From a virus: a DNA stretch of 24,141 nucleotides. Where the stretch lies: positions 1-24,141 of the IMG/VR virus record IMGVR_UViG_3300005527_000288; one strand, given 5' to 3'. A program made the position numbers and the translations under genes. Below, piece after piece: positions 5,558 to 13,770 of the stretch (positions are counted from its first letter, which is position 1; the number at the start of each line of letters is the position of its first letter). The notes under the pieces are model-generated. The model was not told where the DNA came from and did no database searches. It worked only from the letters and a program-made list of their open reading frames with translations.

Positions 5558-8500
5558 TCAGGCGGAAGCGACAAAGCCCCGGCCAACGGCGTCCGAAACC
5601 TGATAGACCCGCCAGGAAAGGCTGGTCTGCGGTGCGCCGAAGTCCGTGGTCTGGTTTGCGCTCGAATAGGTGTAGGAAGGGCTGGTCAGCCCGGTAACGG
5701 TGCGGACAACGGTTCCGCCGTTCATAATCTCAACTTCATATTCTTCTGAAGCTTCAGACAGCGGGATTGCACTGCCGCCGGTCCATGCCCCGCCAACACG
5801 GGTGCGGCGGGTCCATGACAATGCCCAGTCACCCGAACCACTATCGCGGACCTCGCGCAATTGGCACGGCGCGTAGGGCTTAAGGCTGGCCCCGGTAAAG
5901 GGTGCAACGGCAATGGGGAATGCGCTGGTTGCCGTCCGGCCCTGCGTTACGGCCTTGAAGCTAAGATTGGTCGAAACGTCAGATAACCCTAGGTCGTCAG
6001 GCTCGGCAGTATCGAGCAGCAAGAATACATCGCGCACCGCATGGGTGCCGGTTGCCCATTCCGTCCCGCGCCGCCCGCGCTTGAAGCCCGACAGCGTATA
6101 GCTGCCGTCCCCCTCTAGCGTGGCCGTGGTAAAGTTGACTATTTCGTCACCAAGCAGCGCAAGGTTCAAGGTCGGGCGCGCGTTAATGTCCGCCTCCGTG
6201 CATCCGGTCAGGGTGCCGTATTGCAAAAGCACATTGACACTGCCGCCCCGGTCCCAAAGGTTCGGGTTGGCATCGGCTAGAACGTCAGTCGCATAGCCCC
6301 AATTTGCGATTGAACTTGAAGGAATCGAGGCTGCTTCATCCGTATATTCGCCGCCGGTCTGCTGATAGAATGTTGCCCCCGGCCAAGTCCCGGCAGCATA
6401 CGGCGCGGCGGCAAAATACATGACGGGATTAACCGAATTGTCGCCATCGGCCAGCAACGGAATATCGAGCGCAAAGCCCTTGCTGGTTAGCGGGACAACG
6501 ATAACCGCCGGGTTGCGGCCATCAAATCCGGCCCCGTTTGCGCCGCTCAAAAGCGCAAGGCTGGGATGATCGTAACGCCATTCACATTCCAGCGTTTCGT
6601 TTGCGCCGATCTTCAGCCGCACAAGGCGGGCGGTCAGGGTTTCGCCGTCAAGGCTCAATGTGCGAACGTCACCCGGTTCTAGCGCCAATTCCTGCGCCGT
6701 CAGGGCATTCGTAACCTGAACCCGCTGATTCCACACGCGGCGGAAATAACGCTCCGCCAGCCCGCGCGCCTCGTCCTTGCCCAAGGCAAGCGTTGCAAGG
6801 TCAATCGTCTGTTCCGAGCGTGACCCCGTTGCGTCAAGCGGGCGGTCAGCGCGGGCGTTGTTCGGTTGCTGGTCGGCATCAATGTCGGCAAAGTTGAACG
6901 TCAACGCGCGCGGCAGTTCCGGGGCTTCTTGGAGCCGGACAGAATAGCGCGGTTGGCCTTCAACAAACCGCTCGGTTAGCAGCGTTGAACCGGTGGTAAC
7001 GCCTGTCCGCTTGATTCCCTCAATGGCAAAGTCATGCGGGCGAATGTCGCTGTCATAGGCATCGAGCAGCGGTTCAATCATGTTGCTGGCGGGGCCGTTG
7101 GTGGCCGACCAGCCGATGACTTCCTGATCTAGATCGGTAAAGTCATATTCGGTTATCCCGACCCGATCCGATACGTCTGCAACAATGCTGCCAAGCGTAA
7201 CGGTCGCGCTGCCAACCCGGTCCAGATAAAGAAACTGGATTTTATCTAGCGAGGCATGGGGTGCAATCAGGGCGTGGAGCGTAGGGCAATACAGAACGCC
7301 GCTGTCGCTATCGTTGCTAACGTCACCCCAAGGGCCGGAAATGCCAAGGCTGTAGCTGCGAACAACCGAGAGGTCTTTCAGCGAGACTTCAACCGCATTG
7401 CTGGCGTAAATCCACACAGTCCCCGAACCTAGCGGACACCAGCGCAGGTTTTTGCCGATGGTTTCTTCATTGATAGAAAGCGAGGTCTGGCTAGCATTGA
7501 TCGCGCCGGTTGTCGCATCGACAGCGTAAAGGTTCCCCGCCCAATAGAATACGAACTGGTCAAGGGCGGTGTCCTGATAATGCGTGACCCCGGCGTAATC
7601 GTGGTCAAATTCATCCGTTCCGCTAGTCCGGTTGGCAAGCCCGGTCACGGTCACAAAACTAGGACCGCCGCGCTGGCCGCAATCAATCACGCGATAAAAA
7701 TAGGCCGTGGTCTGGTTGCTGACAGCGCGGCTTGCAAAGGCCCATATGTCGCCAAACAGGTCAACAAAATAGCCCTTTGGCTGTAGGTTGGCAATTCCGG
7801 TGATGGTCGAAAGGTTGAACTCTACCCCGTCAACAAAGAACGGCGTGAAGGTCAGGTAGGGGCGCGAAAGCCAATGCTCCACCCCGTTGCCATCCGTCAA
7901 AACCCAAACGTCATCCTGGCGCTCCGGCAGCGCGCCGAAGTCAATAATCTCGGTCGAGCCGGTGCCGTCAGGATCAAACTGCAACAGCCGCACATCGGAA
8001 AAGCTTTCAGTGCAAGCCAGCCAACTGCCATCGGCATACATACCCAAGCCGGAATGCTGGTCGTCAAGGTCCGGCGCGGGGCCGGAGATCATCGAGGCGC
8101 GGGCGGCAACGTCAAAAATCTCATATTCGCTTGCCGTGCTAGTCCACATGAAGCGCGAATAATCGTTTGTATAGGCGATGTTGCGTAAGCGAAACGGCGC
8201 GTCAATGTTGGTGTCAATCGTTTCGACCGGGAACAGCGCATCGGGAGCCGAAACGGCCTCAACCGACACCTGGGGGATGCGGTTGCCCAGCTTCTCAAGC
8301 GGAACGTCTTTGAATACAATGTAAGCAGTGCCGCGATAAGCGGGGCAAGTCCCCTCCCCGTTGCGTTCTTCAGTGGTCGCCAGAATGCGCGGGTCCGGCT
8401 CTTGCGTTTCCGTGCCAAGGTAGATTGCGATATTTTCGGTTGAGAATGCCGCACCCGCGCCCCCGCTCTTGCTGTTTCCGGCCTCCCCGCCAAAATCAAA

Positions 8501-8857
8501 CGGCGTCACCGGGCCAGCGCCGGAAAGGTCAAAGACCAAGTGCGTATCAAACCAGATGCGCCGGATTGCCGCAATCTCATGGCCCGCAACGGCAACCGCC
8601 CACGTTCCATAATAGGTATAGTCGTTAAACTTGCCGCCCTTGGTCTTGCGCTGCTGCTTTACCTCGCGCAAATCCTCCGCGAAGAAGATCGCCGGGATAA
8701 GCCGCCGCAGGCCCCACAGGTTATTGAGCGGGCTTCCATAATCTCCGGTCGTGATTTTGGTATCGTCGAGGCGCGGGCCTTCGATAGTCCGCGACATTGA
8801 CATAGCCACGTTCGCGGCCATGAGCGCCGCCGTGACGACCACTTTAGGAATCGGCAT
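5558..8857 (-). CDS. Tail tip / central fibre protein (GTA gp15 / lambda J-like)
   Basis: This 1099-aa protein is the large tail-tip component that follows the NlpC/P60 gene and probably contacts the host surface. The first 200 residues (IEGPRLDDTKITTGDYGSPL, WAVAVAGHEIAAIRRIWFD, LEKLGNRIPQVSVE) and the part from 555 on (LGSIVADVSDRVGITEYDFTDL, then DEARGLAERYFRRVWNQR) follow the standard tip fold. Between them, about 222-552, lies a segment of repeated beta-rich units that looks like a seven-bladed propeller insertion. The C-terminus is fibronectin-like (LSWTRRTRVGGAWTGG). I chose ATG 8857, which has a GGAGG Shine-Dalgarno sequence; a TTG at 8887 in the same frame has none. Confidence 0.92.
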   Translation of the reverse strand: MPIPKVVVTAALMAANVAMSMSRTIEGPRLDDTKITTGDYGSPLNNLWGLRRLIPAIFFAEDLREVKQQRKTKGGKFNDYTYYGTWAVAVAGHEIAAIRRIWFDTHLVFDLSGAGPVTPFDFGGEAGNSKSGGAGAAFSTENIAIYLGTETQEPDPRILATTEERNGEGTCPAYRGTAYIVFKDVPLEKLGNRIPQVSVEAVSAPDALFPVETIDTNIDAPFRLRNIAYTNDYSRFMWTSTASEYEIFDVAARASMISGPAPDLDDQHSGLGMYADGSWLACTESFSDVRLLQFDPDGTGSTEIIDFGALPERQDDVWVLTDGNGVEHWLSRPYLTFTPFFVDGVEFNLSTITGIANLQPKGYFVDLFGDIWAFASRAVSNQTTAYFYRVIDCGQRGGPSFVTVTGLANRTSGTDEFDHDYAGVTHYQDTALDQFVFYWAGNLYAVDATTGAINASQTSLSINEETIGKNLRWCPLGSGTVWIYASNAVEVSLKDLSVVRSYSLGISGPWGDVSNDSDSGVLYCPTLHALIAPHASLDKIQFLYLDRVGSATVTLGSIVADVSDRVGITEYDFTDLDQEVIGWSATNGPASNMIEPLLDAYDSDIRPHDFAIEGIKRTGVTTGSTLLTERFVEGQPRYSVRLQEAPELPRALTFNFADIDADQQPNNARADRPLDATGSRSEQTIDLATLALGKDEARGLAERYFRRVWNQRVQVTNALTAQELALEPGDVRTLSLDGETLTARLVRLKIGANETLECEWRYDHPSLALLSGANGAGFDGRNPAVIVVPLTSKGFALDIPLLADGDNSVNPVMYFAAAPYAAGTWPGATFYQQTGGEYTDEAASIPSSSIANWGYATDVLADANPNLWDRGGSVNVLLQYGTLTGCTEADINARPTLNLALLGDEIVNFTTATLEGDGSYTLSGFKRGRRGTEWATGTHAVRDVFLLLDTAEPDDLGLSDVSTNLSFKAVTQGRTATSAFPIAVAPFTGASLKPYAPCQLREVRDSGSGDWALSWTRRTRVGGAWTGGSAIPLSEASEEYEVEIMNGGTVVRTVTGLTSPSYTYSSANQTTDFGAPQTSLSWRVYQVSDAVGRGFVASA

Positions 8858-9278
8858 GGGTGGTCCTCCAGCGCCAAACGCTATCAATTCTCACGGCGGT
8901 CGCGCGTCCGGGCCGGACCTTGCCGGGTCCGGTCGGCATCGCCTCAATAATGCGGTCGGGCTGCGTCTCAGTGGGCGCGTAAATCGCCAAGTGCTGCGCC
9001 ACTCCGCCCATTCGCAAAAGCAGCACATCGCCCGGTTGACGTTCGGCCACCCGGTCGAACAACCTTGCAAGCCCTGCCTTCAAGCGCGGGACCGGGACGA
9101 ACTTTCCGTAGTCCGCTGCAATCGCTTCGACGCTATCGGCTTCAGCCCGCCCAACAGCGCGGGCGACCCCAGCAATCAGGCCCTTGCAGTCACAGCCCCG
9201 GCCTTTGGCACTGGCTTGCCAGTGGAACGGCGTTCCCACCCATTCTTCGGCTTCCGCCGCGATCAAGGCCCCGACCAT
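8844..9278 (-). CDS. NlpC/P60-family cell wall peptidase (GTA gp14-like)
   Basis: This 144-aa tail-associated peptidase probably cleaves cell-wall peptides to let the tail pass the murein. It follows the phage NlpC/P60 layout: EAEEWVGTPFHWQASAKGRGCDCKGLIAGVAR with the catalytic cysteine C31 in the DCKGL motif, and the catalytic histidine H96 in GGVAQHLAIYA after QPGDVLLLRM. The third polar residue expected a little further on is not clear; E112 lies near that place. Length is normal. It lies between the hub and tail-tip genes as in gene transfer agents. The start shares one base with the previous stop (TGATG). Confidence 0.92.
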   Translation of the reverse strand: MVGALIAAEAEEWVGTPFHWQASAKGRGCDCKGLIAGVARAVGRAEADSVEAIAADYGKFVPVPRLKAGLARLFDRVAERQPGDVLLLRMGGVAQHLAIYAPTETQPDRIIEAMPTGPGKVRPGRATAVRIDSVWRWRTTHADS

Positions 9279-10132
9279 CAGCCGCCCGGATTCGGATAGC
9301 GCAGCACTTGGTCTGTGCCAGGAACATCAGGGAACCCGCGAAAATTGATTACATTGTCAAACGCCAGACAATCCGCGCGGGTCTTGCCGCAGCCTTGGCT
9401 AATTTCCAAAGTGTCGCCCACTTGCGGGGCTTCGGGCAGCGCGGTCCAGAGCGTCACCACCCCGGCGGCGGTCCAATCGAAAACCTCAACCGGACGAATG
9501 CCTGCCAGCGCGCCGGTCACAAACGAAACCGTGCCTTTGTTGAAATAGTCATCAGCATAGGTTCCGGAGAACGAAACCGTAAAAGCGCGTTCATCCGTTA
9601 CCGCTGTTACCGTTGCCGCCAGCGGGGCAATGACAAGGCCGCAGCGCGCATCGCCAAAGTCGGCATCGCAATACGCACTGATAACCCGGCCAATGCTCTG
9701 CCCATACTTGGCGGCATCGCTGGAAATGGTGAAACTGAATTGACCGCCTGAGACATCGGCTTTCGTGACAAAGCCTGACAGTAGCGCGATAGCCCCGTTA
9801 GCGAGGTCGCTCCAGTTAACTTGAAAGACCCGCGCCCGCGCATCGGTATAACGACCGCCGATCACACCAATGCGGGAAACGTCATCGCCGATCGGCCCGG
9901 TGATTTCTATATCAGAACCGGACAGCCCCGTTGCCAGTTCGAGGTCTGAGGGCATGATCCCGGTGCCTGCCGAATAAGTGGCCGCGCCGTCCCCAAGGTC
10001 GAAGGAAATATCGTTGTCGTGATCGGTCACAGCAAGAACCGTGCCGTCCGCAAGGTCAAGCCGGATCATCATACACCGCTTTTGCGCATCAAGGGCAAGA
10101 TGCCCCTTCATGCCATTGGCAAGCGTCCTCAC
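9278..10132 (-). CDS. Tail hub protein, DUF2163 / GTA gp13-like
   Basis: This 284-aa protein fits DUF2163, the tail hub family found in gene transfer agents and alphaproteobacterial phages. Typical stretches are MMIRLDLADGTVLAVTDHDNDI, TYSAGTGIMPSDLELATGLSGSDIEI, and the end EISQGCGKTRADCLAFDNVINFRGFPDVPGTD. Four cysteines form two pairs, C155/C164 and C248/C255, which would suit a metal or iron-sulphur site as reported for hub proteins of this type. The start is GTG at 10132: it overlaps the upstream stop (GTGA) and has GAGGTG six bases before it. An ATG seven codons later has no good Shine-Dalgarno sequence. Confidence 0.9.
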   Translation of the reverse strand: MRTLANGMKGHLALDAQKRCMMIRLDLADGTVLAVTDHDNDISFDLGDGAATYSAGTGIMPSDLELATGLSGSDIEITGPIGDDVSRIGVIGGRYTDARARVFQVNWSDLANGAIALLSGFVTKADVSGGQFSFTISSDAAKYGQSIGRVISAYCDADFGDARCGLVIAPLAATVTAVTDERAFTVSFSGTYADDYFNKGTVSFVTGALAGIRPVEVFDWTAAGVVTLWTALPEAPQVGDTLEISQGCGKTRADCLAFDNVINFRGFPDVPGTDQVLRYPNPGG

Positions 10133-10497
10133 TGGCGCACCTCAACCAGCGTCATGTTTTCGATTTGGTCCAGGTGCGTTGCCAGCCCGACAATTTCCAG
10201 CGGGGTGTCAAAGCGAACCTTGACCACCGTTCCGCCGGTTTCGTCGGTCCAGTCGGTAAAGTCGAAACTGTGCAAGCTACCTTCGGCCTCGGCGTAAAGT
10301 TCAATCACGGCCAGATAGACCGGATCAGTTCGCACGGCGGGCGGGAAGCTTACGTCATAGGTGCGCAGGGGGGTTGCCCAGCGGTTATTTCTAACCTCAT
10401 GCCCGCCGTCCGTTGTGACGATTTCAGTGCCCCAGCGTTCACGGCGAACCGCGCCTAGTTCGATCTGTTCGGGAAGGGTCGAGTTAATGTGCGCCAT
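10129..10497 (-). CDS. Distal tail protein, compact DUF2460 / GTA gp12-like
   Basis: This 122-aa protein matches the N-terminal part of DUF2460 (GTA gp12 type): ELGAVRRERWGTEIVTTDGGHEVRNNRWATPLRTYDVSF, then VIELYAEAEGSLHSFDFTDWTD. The end (VKVRFDTPLEIVGLATHLDQIENMTLVEVRQ) resembles the last strands of the same family. The family is usually about 200 residues, so the middle appears to be missing and this is a compact version. It should form the ring at the tail end that links tube to hub. It shares one base with the tape measure stop (TAATG), and its stop overlaps the GTG of the next gene. Confidence 0.85.
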   Translation of the reverse strand: MAHINSTLPEQIELGAVRRERWGTEIVTTDGGHEVRNNRWATPLRTYDVSFPPAVRTDPVYLAVIELYAEAEGSLHSFDFTDWTDETGGTVVKVRFDTPLEIVGLATHLDQIENMTLVEVRQ

Positions 10498-12692
10498 TAC
10501 GCATCCCTCATCGGATTAAGTTCGCGGCGATAGCGGCGGGCGGCTTGCGCGCCTGTTTCGCGGGCCTCACGGGCGTTTGTAATTCCGGGGAATACAAAGG
10601 TGGGGTTATGCGATTGCTGCCGCCCCATGCCCTTTAGTTCATGGTTGGGAATGACCTGCGACCCGCGCTTGAGGTTGACCAGTTCCGGCCCGCGCTCCCC
10701 GACGATAGCAAGGCCGCCAGGGGCAAAGTTAGTGCCCTCGGCAAAGCCCGGAATGCCCAAAGCCCCAGCCAGCGGCTTGATAATCGCTTGCTGAATTTGC
10801 AGCCGCAGCAGTTCCGAAAGAACCTGCCCGACAACATTCTTGGCAACATCGGCCAGTGACTTGAAGTTGACAATCGCGTCAACCAGCCCGTCCTCTAGCG
10901 CCTTCAGCCCGTCAACCTTGATCCCGGCGATCGCGTCATTCAGCGCCCCAGCGGATAGATTGATTTCGCGGGCATATGCCTCACCTGGCCCCATTGTGCC
11001 TTGACTGACTGCCGCTTGCCGCTGGCCTGCCGTGCGCTGGACCGCCTCTTTCTCAAGCTTGGCGTTCTGCCATGCTGCCGAAGCCGCAGCCTCTACCGCA
11101 AGAATGCGGTCTAGTTCGGCAATCCGTAGCCGGTCTTGCAGGGCCAAAATAGCAAGTTCAGCGTCCCGCCGATCTGCGCTGTTGTCAGCCAGTTCGGCGC
11201 GAAGCTGCGCGTCCTCAATCTGGATTTGCAGACTGCCGCGCGTAATCTCGAAAGACTTGTTTGCGAGGTCGCGACCGTATTCCTGTTCAACGTTCTTTTT
11301 TTGCTGGTCAACAAGTTCGGTCTTAGCATCAATCAGGATTTGCCGCCGCGTATCGGTCAAGCCTTCATCGAGCGCCGCGCTCTCCTTAAAGGAGGCGAGT
11401 TCAACGTCTAGCGCCGCAATCTTGGCGTCATACGCGTTCTTTATGTTGCCGGTGTATTCGGCTTCCGCGTCCAGTTGGCTTACGTAAAGATCGCCTAGTT
11501 CGGCATTGAACCGGGCCGCATTCTGCGCCGCCTCGCGCGCAATGTCAGCCGCCGACTTACCACCACCGCCACCGGATCGACCGCCACCACCACCGCCGCC
11601 GGATCGACCGCCACCACCACCGCCGCCAAATCCTTCGGCAAAACCAGCGCCCAGCGGCTTGCTCTTGCTGGGCATGATTTCCGCGATGGTTAGGCCCTTG
11701 CTGCGGAGCAATTCATCTGCCTGCTTTTCGCGCGACAGATTAGCGTTGCGGCGATAACCAGCGGCTTTCTTCTGGTCACCTGCGAACGGCGAAATTCCGA
11801 AAATAGCGGCGTTTACATCGCCCTGGATTTCCTGCCGCTTAAGGTTGAATTGCCTTAGCGCAGCAGCGGCGCGGCCAATGACATTAATCAGCGAGACAAA
11901 CGCATTCGCCAGCCCAAGGATCGCATCGGCATTATCAGCCACCACACCGGCAACACGGGCCTTCAGCACCGTATTGAGCGCGGCCAGTTTATCGGCGGTT
12001 TCGTCCGCGCGCTGGATTTGATCTTCAGAAAGAACCGCGCCCAGCTTGTGCGCCGCTGAACGCAGTTCGTTGACCGCCGCCGAACCGCCGGAAAGCAACG
12101 GTTCAAGCTTTTGCCCAGCCTTGCCGAACATATCAGTTAGGATCGCCGCGCGTTGCGCCGGGTTTTCAACGCCCTTTAGCGCGTCCGCAATCTTGGGGAT
12201 CGCGTCAGCCGCGTTCAGGACATTGCCGTTGGCATCTTTAACCGCGATGCCCAGCGAGTTGAAAGCCTCAACCTGCTTTTTGCTGCCGTTAGCCGCCTCG
12301 CCAATCGTGCGGGTTAGCTTGGCAAGGGCCTTGTCCATTTCCTCTTGGGAAAGACCGGCCTGCGTTGCGGCGTAGCGGTATTCTTGCAGCGCGTCCGTAG
12401 TTACGCCAAGCTGCTGCGCCGTCTCGCCAAGACTAGAGGCAAAATCGAGACTGCCCTGCACCGCGTTTTGCATGGCGTTTGCAAGAACGGCAAAGCCCGC
12501 TGCAACCGCCGCCGTGCCAATAGTCTTTAGGCCGATGCCGACCTTTTGACCGGCCTTATACATCCGGTCAGATTCGGTGTTAAAATCCTTACCGGCGCGC
12601 TTCATCCCCCGGCGGGCCTTATCAAGCCCCCGGTCAAATTCTGCGCTTTCAAGACCGAGCGAAACCAGCAACGAACCTAACACGGTTGCCAT
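10497..12692 (-). CDS. Tail tape measure protein
   Basis: This 731-aa protein sets tail length and helps DNA ejection. The start VLGSLLVSLGLESAEFDRGLDKARRGMKRAGKDF is typical of tape measures. It is followed by a hydrophobic segment (TIGTAAVAAGFAVLANAM, near 57-74), long alpha-helical stretches (LGVTTDALQEYRYAATQAGLSQEEMDKALAKL) and a C-terminal AEGTNFAPGGLAIVGERGPELV motif common in this family. A glycine-rich linker of about 25 residues near 352-377 splits the protein into two halves and is encoded by a 27-bp tandem repeat. At this size it implies a fairly short tail, about 100 nm by the usual 1.5 angstrom per residue rule. The ATG has an AAAGGA Shine-Dalgarno sequence. Confidence 0.93.
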   Translation of the reverse strand: MATVLGSLLVSLGLESAEFDRGLDKARRGMKRAGKDFNTESDRMYKAGQKVGIGLKTIGTAAVAAGFAVLANAMQNAVQGSLDFASSLGETAQQLGVTTDALQEYRYAATQAGLSQEEMDKALAKLTRTIGEAANGSKKQVEAFNSLGIAVKDANGNVLNAADAIPKIADALKGVENPAQRAAILTDMFGKAGQKLEPLLSGGSAAVNELRSAAHKLGAVLSEDQIQRADETADKLAALNTVLKARVAGVVADNADAILGLANAFVSLINVIGRAAAALRQFNLKRQEIQGDVNAAIFGISPFAGDQKKAAGYRRNANLSREKQADELLRSKGLTIAEIMPSKSKPLGAGFAEGFGGGGGGGRSGGGGGGGRSGGGGGKSAADIAREAAQNAARFNAELGDLYVSQLDAEAEYTGNIKNAYDAKIAALDVELASFKESAALDEGLTDTRRQILIDAKTELVDQQKKNVEQEYGRDLANKSFEITRGSLQIQIEDAQLRAELADNSADRRDAELAILALQDRLRIAELDRILAVEAAASAAWQNAKLEKEAVQRTAGQRQAAVSQGTMGPGEAYAREINLSAGALNDAIAGIKVDGLKALEDGLVDAIVNFKSLADVAKNVVGQVLSELLRLQIQQAIIKPLAGALGIPGFAEGTNFAPGGLAIVGERGPELVNLKRGSQVIPNHELKGMGRQQSHNPTFVFPGITNAREARETGAQAARRYRRELNPMRDA
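11560..11627 (-). repeat. 27-bp tandem repeat coding a glycine-rich linker
   Basis: Two copies of a 27-bp unit (11574-11600 and 11601-11627) are identical apart from what can be seen at their edges, and a partial third copy precedes them (from 11560). On the coding strand each gives seven glycines followed by Arg-Ser. The array lies inside the tape measure gene and could change copy number by slippage without breaking the frame, since 27 is a multiple of three. Confidence 0.85.
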
Positions 12693-12693
12693 G

Positions 12694-12990
12694 CTATTTC
12701 CTTTCGATCTTGCGGATAGTCATCGGCGCGCCGCCGCTTTGATATGCCAGCAACGCGGCCAGCATTTCGCGCGGGGCTTGCGCTTTCTTCTTGGGGGAAA
12801 GGTAGTGCCGAAGGGGCTTCAGCTTACCGGATTGCGCAGCGGCAACGAATGCCGCCGTTTCCCATGCTAGCCGGGTTTGATCCTGGCTTTCGTTTTCCAG
12901 CCTTTTGCGAACGCCCTGCATCGCCATTTGGTAATGGCGGGGCGTTTGCTGCCAGAAGTCGTCAGGCGAAAACCCGGCCTGCACCCACAT
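12694..12990 (-). CDS. Tail assembly chaperone, downstream frame (lambda T-like, made by frameshift)
   Basis: The first ATG of this frame is at 12990 and gives 98 aa, but the coding pattern extends upstream without an ATG: the 17 codons before it read RADGGDPSDLTIDDFYV and lead directly into MWVQAGFSPDDFWQQTPRHYQ. 'L..ddfy.mw..aGfspddFW..TPr.y' is the signature of the phage chaperone family PF09550-like. There is no Shine-Dalgarno sequence before ATG 12990. The likely product is therefore the C-terminal part of a -1 frameshift fusion with the 13011-13340 protein. ATG 12990 is kept only as the conventional boundary; real coding in this frame begins near 13040. Confidence 0.85.
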   Translation of the reverse strand: MWVQAGFSPDDFWQQTPRHYQMAMQGVRKRLENESQDQTRLAWETAAFVAAAQSGKLKPLRHYLSPKKKAQAPREMLAALLAYQSGGAPMTIRKIERK

Positions 12991-13010
12991 GACGTAGAAG
13001 TCATCTATGG

Positions 13011-13340
13011 TTAGGTCGCTAGGGTCTCCGCCGTCTGCACGTTTCCCGGTTCAGCCTTGCCGCCGTAGCTGGTGAACAGGTCAATCAATGCGGTCGCCAA
13101 TGCCGCAGGGGCGCGGGCGACAATCGCCAAGGTGTGGTCCTCGGTAAAGTCGGGATGCTCCTGCGCGGCAAGGCATTTTACCAGCGTTGCCGAACGCGCC
13201 GGGGTTAACCCTTCGCCGTCAAAGGCAAGCAGGTTAATGCCGTGCTGTTCCGCCAAGGAAATCGAACGGAAGTTGAGGCGGAGAGTGATCGGCTCACCCT
13301 CCACCTCGAACGTTACCTTGGCATCAATAGGAGCGACCAT
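13011..13340 (-). CDS. Tail assembly chaperone, upstream frame (lambda gpG-like)
   Basis: This 109-aa protein resembles the GTA gp10-like chaperone family. It starts with a strand pair (AKVTFEVEGEPITLRLNFRSISLAEQHG) and continues as helices. In siphophages this gene encodes a chaperone that binds the tape measure before the tube assembles. A slippery heptamer GGGAAAC lies in the right register at 13047-13041, ten codons before the stop, and the -1 frame continues into the next reading frame. A fraction of ribosomes is therefore expected to make a fusion of about 215 aa. The start ATG shares one base with the tube-protein stop. Confidence 0.88.
   Translation of the reverse strand: MVAPIDAKVTFEVEGEPITLRLNFRSISLAEQHGINLLAFDGEGLTPARSATLVKCLAAQEHPDFTEDHTLAIVARAPAALATALIDLFTSYGGKAEPGNVQTAETLAT
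13041..13047 (-). promoter_or_regulatory. Probable -1 programmed ribosomal frameshift site (GGGAAAC)
   Basis: In the zero frame the minus-strand codons read CCG GGA AAC, which gives G GGA AAC, the X XXY YYZ form of a -1 slippery heptamer. It differs only in the last base from lambda's GGGAAAG in G/T. The -1 frame is closed by a TGA at 13053-13051 just upstream and is open from there to 12694, so the site sits where slippage must occur to join the two chaperone frames. No downstream stimulatory structure was identified. Confidence 0.85.
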
Positions 13341-13759
13341 TAGGCTTCAACCGAAGCGCCGGTAAAGCGAACCGTCAGCGTAGCGGTCATGCGGTCGTCA
13401 ATCGGAACGTTACGCTCCCAGCCCTTCACGATGCAGTCCCCGGTGATTTCCCAGCCGGTCGCGCCATCGGGCAGAACGATCTTATACGAACGAGTCACGC
13501 CGTCATTCAGCGCGGCCTGGATAAGCAGGTCAGTTGCGCCGCCAGCGACATAGTTAAATTCAAACGTGCCTTCGCCGTCCTCAATCAGCCCAGCGATATA
13601 TTCGCGGCGGCGATTGGGCGAAGCCATATGCGTTGCTTCAACGTCCGCGATCTGCGGGTTAGGCGGCGTTACCGAAAGAACTTCGTCCAGTTCGGTCAGG
13701 ACGCCGCCAGCGTTGTCCAGCCAAAATTCTGCGCCGTAGCCAATTCTTGCACTAGTCAT
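13340..13759 (-). CDS. Major tail tube protein
   Basis: This 139-aa protein is the likely subunit of the tail tube. The order YGAEFWLDNAGGVLTELDEVLSVTPPNP, then VEATHMASPNRRREYIAGLIEDGEGTFEFNY and the C-terminal GWERNVPIDDRMTATLTVRFTG is the classic tube-protein layout: a beta sandwich with the conserved '..d....v..h.sp...e.i.gl.d.g....f...' region. The ATG at 13759 has AGGA about 9 nt upstream and does not overlap the previous gene, in keeping with high expression. Position between DUF3168 and the assembly chaperones is the expected one. The stop overlaps the next ATG (TAATG). Confidence 0.92.
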   Translation of the reverse strand: MTSARIGYGAEFWLDNAGGVLTELDEVLSVTPPNPQIADVEATHMASPNRRREYIAGLIEDGEGTFEFNYVAGGATDLLIQAALNDGVTRSYKIVLPDGATGWEITGDCIVKGWERNVPIDDRMTATLTVRFTGASVEA

Positions 13760-13770
13760 TTGTGAAAATC

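Noticed and set aside
8858-8887. TTG start at 8887 for the tail tip protein
   Set aside because: There is no Shine-Dalgarno sequence before it, while ATG 8857 has GGAGG at good spacing and overlaps the previous gene by only 14 bp.
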